Origin: Omnitrophica bacterium RIFOXYB12_FULL_50_7
Lineage (GTDB): Bacteria; Omnitrophota; Omnitrophia; Omnitrophales; Aquincolibacteriaceae
DNA: 7,004 bases
Assembly (NCBI GenBank): GCA_001804345.1
Contig: MHFU01000065.1
Span: 1,023 to 8,026, forward strand
Direction of reading: 5' to 3'
This document shows, one piece after another, positions 1 through 5,219 of the stretch; within the stretch, counting starts at the first letter, position 1, and each line of letters begins with the position of its first letter. The position numbers were made by a program, and so were the translations under genes. The notes below the pieces were generated by a model. The model did no database searches. It was not told where the DNA came from and was given only the letters and a program-made list of their open reading frames with translations.

Positions 1-1234
1 AACTGATCTCAGGCTTCAGGTCGACAAGGATCTCATCCTCCGAATTAATATGCGGAGTCACATTGAGAACCACGCCCGTATCCCGATAAGAAAAACCTGA
101 GATCACCATGCTTCCCGTCTGTTCATTTCTTTCAAAGGTTGGAATGGGTATCTCTTTTCCGACCTGGATGCGCGCCGTTTGATTATTCAAAACCACGATC
201 CGGGGATTGGAAACAACCTTGGTATTCACCCGGCTTTCTAACATATTTAGAATCGCTGTAAATTTCGAAAAGTCCAATGTCCCATAAGTAAAACCGGGCT
301 GAGGATCATTTAACACTGTTTGAATATACGGAAAAGCACGAGGATCATTCAGATTGGGTCCGTTTGTCGTATCGATAACTGGAAAAAACTGGCTAATAGA
401 CTTGCCGATCGATTCTCCGCCATTCGCGGCGGAGGTACTTGTCGCGAAGGGGGCCGTCGTAGGCCGCGCAGAGCCACTGACGCTCACCTGCGGGTTCCAC
501 TTAATCCCGAGTTTTTCGGTATTAGAAACATCAGTCTTGATGATCTTAGAATCGATAAAAGCTTGCTCCGTCCTTTTATCGAGTCGTTTGATCACTTCTC
601 CGATACGGTAAAGGTTGGTCGGGATGTCAGTCACGACGAGCATATTCGTGCGTTCGGAGGGCTTCACCTTTCCTCGTTCGCTCAACATATCCGTGATCGA
701 GACCTGAACCTCCTTGGCCGTGGAATAATTCAGGATGAAAGTCTTCGTCTCGACCGGCTCAAGCTTCATTTGGTCGCGGCTCGACACGCGAATAATGTTC
801 CCATCGCGCTCGAAGACATAGTTGTAGGTTCTCAGGATCACCTCGAGCGCTTTTTCCCAAGGAACATTATCGAGCCGTACAGTCACGAGACCTTTGACCT
901 CCGGGCCGGTCACGATATTGACATTACTTTTCATGCTCAGCACGCGAAGCACGCTCCCGATATCCGCGTCCTTGAAATCCAGACTGATCGTGTCATCCCC
1001 TGTCACGTGTCCCGACACAGCTACAACCCCAGGGGCAGAGAGGGCCTCAACAACAGGCGCTTCCGGTGCGGGAGTAGGCGCGGAAGTCGTAGTCGTTTCT
1101 GCCACCGAAGGCTTCTGTTCTTCCACAGTCGGCGACGTCGAGTCGGCAGCAGAGACAATACCCGTCAGGCCCAAAAGGCACAACAAACCCGCCGGAAGAA
1201 TTAGATTGTTAGAAAATCGTTTCATAAATTCCAT
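1..1234 (-). CDS. pilQ: PilQ-type secretin, N-terminal part (runs off the left edge)
   Basis: Outer-membrane secretin that forms the exit pore for the pilus. The frame gives 411 residues with no stop before position 1, so the C-terminal end of the beta-barrel core is missing. Visible in order: a signal peptide (about residues 1-29, hydrophobic 11-28, no lipobox Cys); a low-complexity T/P/A/E linker (31-75); an STN/N0-like domain (about 83-150, ISLDFKDADIGSVLRVLS ... GNIIRV); an N1-like secretin domain (about 162-219, TFILNYSTAKEV ... VIKRLDKR); and the secretin core from about 222, with the family-typical NTKVVSNPRIVVLNNQTA (337-354) and DTGVVLNVTPHI (385-396). No AMIN repeats precede the STN domain, unlike proteobacterial PilQ. 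The start at 1234 is preceded by an in-frame TGA five codons upstream; Met4 (1225) is the only nearby alternative. Neither has a clear Shine-Dalgarno. It lies 24 nt after pilP and is the last visible gene of the pilMNOPQ block. GspD of a type II system is the alternative, but the PilMNOP context favours PilQ. Confidence 0.93.
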   Translation of the reverse strand, partial: MEFMKRFSNNLILPAGLLCLLGLTGIVSAADSTSPTVEEQKPSVAETTTTSAPTPAPEAPVVEALSAPGVVAVSGHVTGDDTISLDFKDADIGSVLRVLSMKSNVNIVTGPEVKGLVTVRLDNVPWEKALEVILRTYNYVFERDGNIIRVSSRDQMKLEPVETKTFILNYSTAKEVQVSITDMLSERGKVKPSERTNMLVVTDIPTNLYRIGEVIKRLDKRTEQAFIDSKIIKTDVSNTEKLGIKWNPQVSVSGSARPTTAPFATSTSAANGGESIGKSISQFFPVIDTTNGPNLNDPRAFPYIQTVLNDPQPGFTYGTLDFSKFTAILNMLESRVNTKVVSNPRIVVLNNQTARIQVGKEIPIPTFERNEQTGSMVISGFSYRDTGVVLNVTPHINSEDEILVDLKPEIS

Positions 1235-1258
1235 GGTGGAGGTATCGTATCATAAATC

Positions 1259-1624
1259 TCATAAATCCTGTATTTTTTCCTCTTCCCTGATCCAAAGCGT
1301 CCTTTCTTCTCCGGCCACCGAGATCACAACATGGTTTTTCAGAATCCTAACAACCGTCGTTTCCCCCACGGCCTCACCCGTTTGATAGTTTTTTCCGTTC
1401 AAAATGGCCATCGATTGTTTGCCCGGATCATAGATGATGCCCTCCAGCTTGACACCGGATGAGTTGCTGGAAACGGAAGCGTTTTTTTCTTCGATGAGCG
1501 GCACAAAAGGATCCCGACGTTTGCCGGGATCGTAGACAATCTCGGAGGCGACAAGCGTCCCTGATGCCAGGACCATCAGCATCACTCCAAAGACAGCTAG
1601 CTGGATCGTTTTATTTCTTGGCAT
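1259..1624 (-). CDS. pilP: PilP-like periplasmic alignment-complex protein
   Basis: 121 residues, probably linking the PilN/PilO inner-membrane complex to the PilQ secretin. Residues 1-27 are a signal peptide or membrane anchor (MPRNK basic start, hydrophobic 8-26). There is no lipobox cysteine, and no Cys anywhere in the protein, unlike classical lipoprotein PilP. After this comes YDPGKRRDPFVPL (31-43), matching the RDPF-type motif at the start of PilP proteins. A small beta-rich domain (about 58-113, GVKLEGIIYDPGK ... TLWIRE) resembles the PilP/GspC homology region. YDPGK occurs twice, at 31-35 and 65-69. The start at 1624 lies inside the end of pilO (14-nt overlap) behind a purine-rich AAGGGCGAAAA and keeps the basic n-region of the signal peptide. 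The family call rests on the motif, size and position between pilO and pilQ; a GspC-type name would also fit. Confidence 0.8.
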   Translation of the reverse strand: MPRNKTIQLAVFGVMLMVLASGTLVASEIVYDPGKRRDPFVPLIEEKNASVSSNSSGVKLEGIIYDPGKQSMAILNGKNYQTGEAVGETTVVRILKNHVVISVAGEERTLWIREEEKIQDL

Positions 1625-2258
1625 TTTTCGCCCTTTTCGCTTTCGCAGGCTTCGCAGCCTGGGGCGGAGCCTTCATGATCGCCCAAAGCTTTAACTCCGC
1701 CACATGCCGGTCCGGCGTTTTTTCCGACGGAACGATCTCAAGGCTCCGTATTCTTAACAAATTTTCGTTGGATTCGATGCGACTCGCCAGGCCCGCCAAC
1801 CCATGATAACCGCCTTGCACCGTGAATTCATAACCATTCGGCTGATATTTCGAGTTATAAGGCGCATCAAAAACTGTTTTCTCGACCAAAGGTTTCGAGG
1901 CCAACACCTCCACGCGCGACTCACTTGCCATCTTTGAGATCTGCCCCAGTAACAAGCCCATGCTATCCTCTGTAAAAACGCGTTTCTGGGTCCCTTCAAT
2001 GAGCGAACCGAACGCTTTTTGGTTCTCTTCCAGACCCAACCGTTTCGGCTTCAGAACATTGAACTGGCGGATCTGAGCTTCCATGTTTTGAATATCGCGC
2101 CGGAGCAAGGGGCGTTCGATCCAGGCGGGAATGATCAGAAAAAAAACAACTATCAAGAGCCCCGCCACACACGAAAGAATGGTCAGCCAGGTTTTTTTAT
2201 CGACACTTTTCACGAAGGCCATCATCTCGACGAAAGTCCATTGTTTAAGAGGTTTCAT
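1611..2258 (-). CDS. pilO: PilO-like inner-membrane alignment protein
   Basis: 215 residues. Bitopic inner-membrane protein that pairs with PilN and positions the pilus motor under the secretin. Visible: a cytoplasmic N-terminus (1-23), one transmembrane helix (about 24-45, WLTILSCVAGLLIVVFF), a charged helical/coiled-coil stretch (about 50-85, RRDIQNMEAQIRQFNVLKP), then an alpha/beta periplasmic domain (about 95-195) with YEFTVQGGYHGLAGLASRIE (143-162), the pattern expected of the ferredoxin-like PilO fold. The last 19 residues are an Ala/Lys/Pro-rich basic tail (about 197-215). The ATG overlaps the pilN stop as ATGA, implying translational coupling, and the stop overlaps the pilP start by 14 nt. 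PilO sequences diverge strongly, so the call relies on topology, size and gene order as well as similarity. Confidence 0.87.
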   Translation of the reverse strand: MKPLKQWTFVEMMAFVKSVDKKTWLTILSCVAGLLIVVFFLIIPAWIERPLLRRDIQNMEAQIRQFNVLKPKRLGLEENQKAFGSLIEGTQKRVFTEDSMGLLLGQISKMASESRVEVLASKPLVEKTVFDAPYNSKYQPNGYEFTVQGGYHGLAGLASRIESNENLLRIRSLEIVPSEKTPDRHVAELKLWAIMKAPPQAAKPAKAKRAKNAKK

Positions 2259-2833
2259 GGCTTAGAAGTCACTCCCCACACAAGTTTGGCGTCAAAAGCA
2301 GTCCCTTCCGTCTTTGCCTTACCTTCTTTGGAAGTCGTCAATTCAACCGTCGTTTTTGGAGACAGCTTGGCCTTCAGATTTTGGACATATTCTTCGATCT
2401 GTTCAATGCCGGTCTGCGTACGGGACGCCAATACTACGCCCTGCAAGACCAACCGGCATCCCTCGCCTTGCCTCTCTATTTTGAGTTCCGTAAGCCACCC
2501 CCTCGGAGGCAGGAACTCGCTCACCCAAAAAAGTATCCGGGTCATGGATTCCGTATTGAGCACGTTCTTTTCCAGAAAATCCTTTTCGCCCGTCATTTCA
2601 ACTTCGACCTGGGTCTGTAGCGCCTTAAGCTTTACCATCAAGGGATTCAACACCGTCCATTCCTTGCGCACGCGTTTATGGGTCGAGCGAACCCTGAGAT
2701 AGTCCCCGTAGAAAAAAAACGTCATAAGAAGAAAAAGCACCCCTGCCAGAATGGCCAGAGGGATATACGGAATGCGCGTCGCGTTCGCCTTCCTTTTACG
2801 AAGCTCTTGGGGCAACAAATTGATCGTGATCAT
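2255..2833 (-). CDS. pilN: PilN-like inner-membrane alignment protein
   Basis: 192 residues. Bitopic inner-membrane protein: its short cytoplasmic N-terminus is the docking peptide for PilM and its periplasmic part dimerises with PilO. The diagnostic INLLPQELR stands at residues 4-12, the conserved PilM-binding motif of PilN. One transmembrane helix follows (about 22-43, PYIPLAILAGVLFLLMTFFF), then a basic and heptad-like stretch (about 46-90), then an alpha/beta domain with FLPPRGWLTELKIE (107-120) and RLVLQGVVLASRTQTGIEQI (127-146), typical of the PilN fold. Start and stop overlap pilM and pilO respectively as ATGA (4 nt each), so translation is probably coupled. No strong Shine-Dalgarno is visible, which is consistent with coupling. 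Family and position agree, so the call is firm. Confidence 0.93.
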   Translation of the reverse strand: MITINLLPQELRKRKANATRIPYIPLAILAGVLFLLMTFFFYGDYLRVRSTHKRVRKEWTVLNPLMVKLKALQTQVEVEMTGEKDFLEKNVLNTESMTRILFWVSEFLPPRGWLTELKIERQGEGCRLVLQGVVLASRTQTGIEQIEEYVQNLKAKLSPKTTVELTTSKEGKAKTEGTAFDAKLVWGVTSKP

Positions 2834-3927
2834 TCTTCGCGAAGCCCCAGACCCAACGGCACGGGCAAAAGCGCCGCATGAATTTTGAGAAGTTCAGGAT
2901 CAACGTCCGGAGCCCATTTAAGCTTCGGAAGAATGTCCATACTCACCACCGGGATCTGCAATCCCTCGGAGAGCGCCTTCAAAACCAAGGGATGAGACAC
3001 CCCGCCGCACAGGAAAATTTTTGTGACAGGTTTCGATTGCCCGGATTGATCATGGTAGTAGTCAAAAGAAACACGTAGATCTCCGATCAGTCCTGCAAGA
3101 CTTTCCGTAATTGTTTGCATTTCATCGGGCGTCGGAGCTTCATGCTTCTCGAAAAGCTTTTCAATCTTTTCGTCCAAAAGGTTAGAACGCGTCTTGAGCC
3201 GTTTGTGAAGATCGAACGTCCCGTAAGAAATATCACGGACAAAACGGGGCTTTCCGTCCCGGACAATCCCGAGAGTCGAAATCTCGGCACCAAGGTCTAA
3301 AAGGCCGACATGTCCCGCAAAATCTTCAGGATGGAAATATTCGAGAGCCGCCATCGCCGAAAGGATGTGGACATCCACCACGGACAAGCGGCATTCCAGA
3401 TTGCGAAAGATCTCAAGCGTCGGTTCAAGCTCCTGTCGTTTGATGACAACCAGCATCACTTCCATCTTCTCGCCGTCATCGGTCTTGAAACTTTCCTCCA
3501 CCACTCCAAAATCGAGCACCACATCGTTCAGCTCGAACGGGATGTACTTCTCGGCTTCATACTTCATGGCACTACGGAGATCTTCGGTCTTCATCTTGGG
3601 AAAACGTATATAACGGATCACGACCCCGTGTCCCTTAAGAGCCACGCGAACCCCTTCTTTCCGGAACTTTTTTCCATCCAGGAACGGCTTAAGAACCAAG
3701 GCCGGTTTCTGATCCAGGGAAGCGTTCTTGATGATCTCAATCCGATGGACAAAAAGATGGTCGACGCACTTTTCAAGTTCAAGGAGCACCATCCGCGTTC
3801 GATCAAGATCACACACGGTGACCTTGAAGGAGGTTGGTTTTTGGGGAAGGATCTTCGATAAAAAACCACCCCAAAGACCGGAGAGCTGTTGTTTTAACAA
3901 AAGCAGCTGACTAGGATCAATTTTCAT
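2830..3927 (-). CDS. pilM: PilM, actin-like cytoplasmic T4P alignment protein
   Basis: 365 residues, close to the usual PilM length. Cytoplasmic FtsA/actin-fold protein that binds PilN and connects the motor to the membrane complex. Recognisable parts: an about 30-residue N-terminal extension with LLLLKQQL; a first strand KVTVCDLDRTRMVLLE (35-50) where PilM proteins usually carry a GIDIG-type phosphate-1 loop; MKYEAEKYIPFELNDVVLDF (121-140), a strong PilM signature; VVDVHILSAMAALEY (183-197); phosphate-2-like LLDLGAEISTLGIV (209-222); and adenosine-motif-like IFLCGGVSHPLVLKALSE (304-321). The glycines of the first phosphate loop are absent. The start at 3927 is the only plausible one: an in-frame TGA lies nine codons upstream and there is no other start codon in between. 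No Shine-Dalgarno sits at normal distance. First gene of the compact pilMNOPQ block. Confidence 0.95.
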   Translation of the reverse strand: MKIDPSQLLLLKQQLSGLWGGFLSKILPQKPTSFKVTVCDLDRTRMVLLELEKCVDHLFVHRIEIIKNASLDQKPALVLKPFLDGKKFRKEGVRVALKGHGVVIRYIRFPKMKTEDLRSAMKYEAEKYIPFELNDVVLDFGVVEESFKTDDGEKMEVMLVVIKRQELEPTLEIFRNLECRLSVVDVHILSAMAALEYFHPEDFAGHVGLLDLGAEISTLGIVRDGKPRFVRDISYGTFDLHKRLKTRSNLLDEKIEKLFEKHEAPTPDEMQTITESLAGLIGDLRVSFDYYHDQSGQSKPVTKIFLCGGVSHPLVLKALSEGLQIPVVSMDILPKLKWAPDVDPELLKIHAALLPVPLGLGLREE

Positions 3928-3982
3928 AAGAGAGACATTAGCAGAAAATCCTCAGAAAAACAGCCAAAAAAACATGTCCTGT

Positions 3983-4010
3983 TTTATAAAAGCAAACGCA
4001 CTTCATCCAA
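3983..4010 (-). promoter_or_regulatory. Candidate sigma70-type promoter for pilMNOPQ
   Basis: Reading the minus strand in the 104-bp gap between the second pilin and pilM: TTGGAT (4010-4005), a 16-nt spacer, then TATAAA (3988-3983). The -10 matches consensus at 5 of 6 positions and the -35 at 3 of 6. A start near 3976 would give a leader of about 50 nt with a T7 run (3972-3966). It would allow the alignment operon to be made independently of the pilins. The -35 is weak and the region is AT-rich, so chance is a real alternative. Confidence 0.35.
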
Positions 4011-4031
4011 AACGGTCGATTCATGATCTGA

Positions 4032-4508
4032 TCATCCGCCAATCGCCGTGCCACCGAGACACCCTGTAGCCTCACCCGCTGGAGAGTCTTCGCCATTAAC
4101 GGACCCTACGATAGTGCCTGTTTGATCGACGCAATAGGTATTGACCGCCGTTCGGTTGGCGTCGGCGGGAGTTGCCAATAACGAATAGCTGCTCGCCAAC
4201 GTAGCGTATGAAACATTATACCCGTGGCGCGGACGATCCGTTACAAGCCATGATGCATCCAAATAAGGGTTCGCTGAAGTCACTAAGGCACCGATATTCG
4301 TAGGATAAGTTGGAGGATTCGCATTCGCCCGATACCCCTCGCACGCAAAACTAAAAGTATGGAGTTCCGACTTGATAGCACCTTCATTAGCATTGATGAT
4401 GACGCGTCTAAGGGACGGGACAACAATGCTGGCAAGAAGCCCAATGATCGCAATAACGATCATGGCCTCCACAAGGGTAAACCCGCCCCGTCCACTTTCA
4501 AAGTTCAT
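4032..4508 (-). CDS. Type IV prepilin / pseudopilin, second paralogue
   Basis: 158-residue prepilin. The type III signal is MNFESGRGG|FTLVE: the prepilin peptidase would cut after Gly9 and methylate Phe10, and Glu14 is the conserved mature Glu5. A hydrophobic helix follows (FTLVEAMIVIAIIGLLASIV, residues 10-29). The body closely parallels the neighbouring pilin: NANEGAIKSELHTFS, NPPTYP, PYLDASW, HGYNVSY, ASSYSLLAT, CVDQTGTIVGS and GTAIGG near the end. Cys126 and Cys150 can form the C-terminal D-loop disulfide. An extra Cys56 (FACEGYR) has no partner in the paralogue. Mature length is about 149. A GGGAG Shine-Dalgarno lies 6 nt upstream. It may be a minor or alternative major pilin: the leader carries an acidic Glu4 and is less basic than that of its neighbour. 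A pseudopilin of a type II system is possible; the PilMNOPQ neighbours favour T4P. Confidence 0.93.
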   Translation of the reverse strand: MNFESGRGGFTLVEAMIVIAIIGLLASIVVPSLRRVIINANEGAIKSELHTFSFACEGYRANANPPTYPTNIGALVTSANPYLDASWLVTDRPRHGYNVSYATLASSYSLLATPADANRTAVNTYCVDQTGTIVGSVNGEDSPAGEATGCLGGTAIGG

Positions 4509-4514
4509 TTGTAA

Positions 4515-4519
4515 CTCCC
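4515..4519 (-). promoter_or_regulatory. Ribosome binding site of the second pilin
   Basis: GGGAG on the minus strand, 6 nt before the ATG at 4508; fixes the start that yields a 9-residue prepilin leader ending in Gly. Confidence 0.75.
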
Positions 4520-4631
4520 ATTCCTAAAGCAGGCCAAAATTCATCTCTGATATTTTACGACAACACAGGCGCCCATCTGGAGGCCTTTTAGCATGAGATG
4601 AGCCCCCGAAGCTCCCCACCCCACATAATAA
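4520..4631 (-). promoter_or_regulatory. G-rich, potentially structured leader of the second pilin
   Basis: The stretch between the terminator and the ribosome binding site of the second pilin has no gene. Reading the minus strand it contains G-runs (4622-4619, 4617-4614, 4607-4603), a small GAGC/GCTC hairpin (4614-4611 with 4603-4600, loop TTCGGGG), a 7-nt pair TCATCTC/GAGATGA (4601-4595 with 4547-4541), and, enclosed by that pair, a stem AGGCCTCC/GGGCGCCT (4586-4579 with 4574-4567) with tetraloop AGAT, one C-C mismatch and one G-U pair. The GCTC arm of the first hairpin shares two bases with the TCATCTC arm, so the two cannot both form fully. I do not recognise a known riboswitch class and see no convincing promoter in it. 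It may be a regulatory 5' leader; pairing was judged by eye only. Confidence 0.3.
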
Positions 4632-4667
4632 AAAACCCACCTTGCCAGAAACGGCAAGGTGGGTTTT
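4630..4667 (-). terminator. Intrinsic terminator after the first pilin
   Basis: A perfect 15-bp inverted repeat: AAAACCCACCTTGCC (minus strand, 4667-4653), loop GTTTCT (4652-4647), then GGCAAGGTGGGTTTT (4646-4632), continuing into T's (six T's in total, then ATTATG). It lies 23 nt after the stop of the first pilin on the same strand. The GC-rich upper stem plus T tract is a textbook Rho-independent terminator. The plus-strand version is also hairpin-forming but is followed by only four T's, and no plus-strand gene needs it. It should strongly limit read-through to the second pilin and set the first pilin as a short, separate and probably abundant mRNA. Confidence 0.93.
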
Positions 4668-4689
4668 GAAAACACTTACTATCTTCAGG

Positions 4690-5154
4690 TTACCCGGCGA
4701 TCGCAGTACCTCCGGTGCAACCCGCGGCAGTTCCTGCCGTCGACCCAACGTAGATGACACCGCTCTGGTCAACGCAGAAATCATTCTCTGCAGCGCTAGC
4801 TTGGGCTGTTGCAAACAACGAGTAAGAACTCGCCGTCGACAAATAGGTAAACAAGTACCCATGCTTCGCAGCAGTTCCTGCCTCAACCCACGACGCATCC
4901 AAATACGCCGGCGCGGACGTCGTCGCAGTCAAAACTGCAATGCTCGCCGGATAAGCCGGAGGATTCTGAGCAGCGCGATAGCTTTCAGCCGCTGAACTAA
5001 AGGTCCTCAAATCCGACTTAATAGCACCTTCATTAGCATTCATCCTCGCGCGCATCAAGTTGGGAATGGCGATAGCAGCCAAGAGCCCAATGATCGCAAC
5101 GACGATCATGATCTCAACTAATGTAAAACCCCTTCTGTTCATTTTAATAAACAT
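4690..5154 (-). CDS. pilA: Type IV major prepilin candidate, first paralogue
   Basis: 154-residue prepilin. Leader MFIKMNRRG|FTLVE: short and basic, cut after Gly9, giving an N-methylated Phe and a mature Glu5 (Glu14) for subunit packing. The hydrophobic alpha-1 helix is at about 10-30 (IMIVVAIIGLLAAIAIP), followed by NLMRARMNANEGAIKSDLR (32-50), a small Ala/Ser/Thr-rich globular domain with YLDASW (84-89) and ASSYSLFATAQAS, and a C-terminal loop bounded by Cys127 (CVDQSG) and Cys146 (GCTGG). The start at 5154 is fixed by GGAGG 6 nt upstream; Met5 would lose most of the leader. It has its own promoter-like sequence and a strong terminator, and so looks like a monocistronic, highly expressed unit: the best major pilin candidate here. 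A pseudopilin role (GspG-like) cannot be excluded from sequence. Confidence 0.95.
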   Translation of the reverse strand: MFIKMNRRGFTLVEIMIVVAIIGLLAAIAIPNLMRARMNANEGAIKSDLRTFSSAAESYRAAQNPPAYPASIAVLTATTSAPAYLDASWVEAGTAAKHGYLFTYLSTASSYSLFATAQASAAENDFCVDQSGVIYVGSTAGTAAGCTGGTAIAG

Positions 5155-5160
5155 ACACTA

Positions 5161-5165
5161 CCTCC
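5161..5165 (-). promoter_or_regulatory. Ribosome binding site of the first pilin
   Basis: Consensus GGAGG (minus strand), 6 nt before the ATG at 5154. It is the strongest ribosome binding site in the window, in keeping with a highly made structural protein, and decides for Met1 over Met5. Confidence 0.88.
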
Positions 5166-5190
5166 TGTTTGTTTGCCACTGCCTGACAAC

Positions 5191-5219
5191 ATCATAAACT
5201 ACTTTTAATGATACGGCAA
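5191..5219 (-). promoter_or_regulatory. Sigma70-type promoter of the first pilin
   Basis: On the minus strand: TTGCCG (5219-5214), exactly 17 nt, then TATGAT (5196-5191). The -35 matches consensus at 4 of 6 and the -10 at 5 of 6. A start near 5184 gives a leader of about 30 nt ending in the GGAGG site. An A-tract (AAAAAAA, about 5247-5241) lies upstream of the -35, where an UP-like element would sit. Two short inverted repeats nearby (GATAT/ATATC, 5248-5264; ACGG/CCGT, 5213-5225, overlapping the -35) could be operators. I saw no sigma54 -24/-12 element here. Confidence 0.6.

Noticed and set aside
320..1204. Plus-strand open frame of 294 codons
   Set aside because: It lies antisense to pilQ, whose secretin domains are clear. 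The translation is Arg/His/Asp-rich without any family motif, as expected of a complementary-strand shadow.
2019..2702. Plus-strand open frame of 227 codons
   Set aside because: Antisense to pilO and pilN, both recognisable. No ribosome site or domain pattern.
3310..3861. Plus-strand open frame of 183 codons
   Set aside because: Antisense to pilM; His/Lys-rich with no recognisable motif.
3969..3985. Hairpin AAAACA/TGTTTT followed by T's after the second pilin
   Set aside because: Only 6 bp, five of them A-T, and it overlaps the candidate pilM -10. Unlikely to terminate; no convincing terminator is visible for the second pilin.
4560..4573. Sigma54-like -24/-12 element upstream of the second pilin (GGC ... 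TTGT)
   Set aside because: Spacing is roughly right, and pilins often use sigma54, but the essential -12 GC reads GT and the -24 box is poor; too weak to call.
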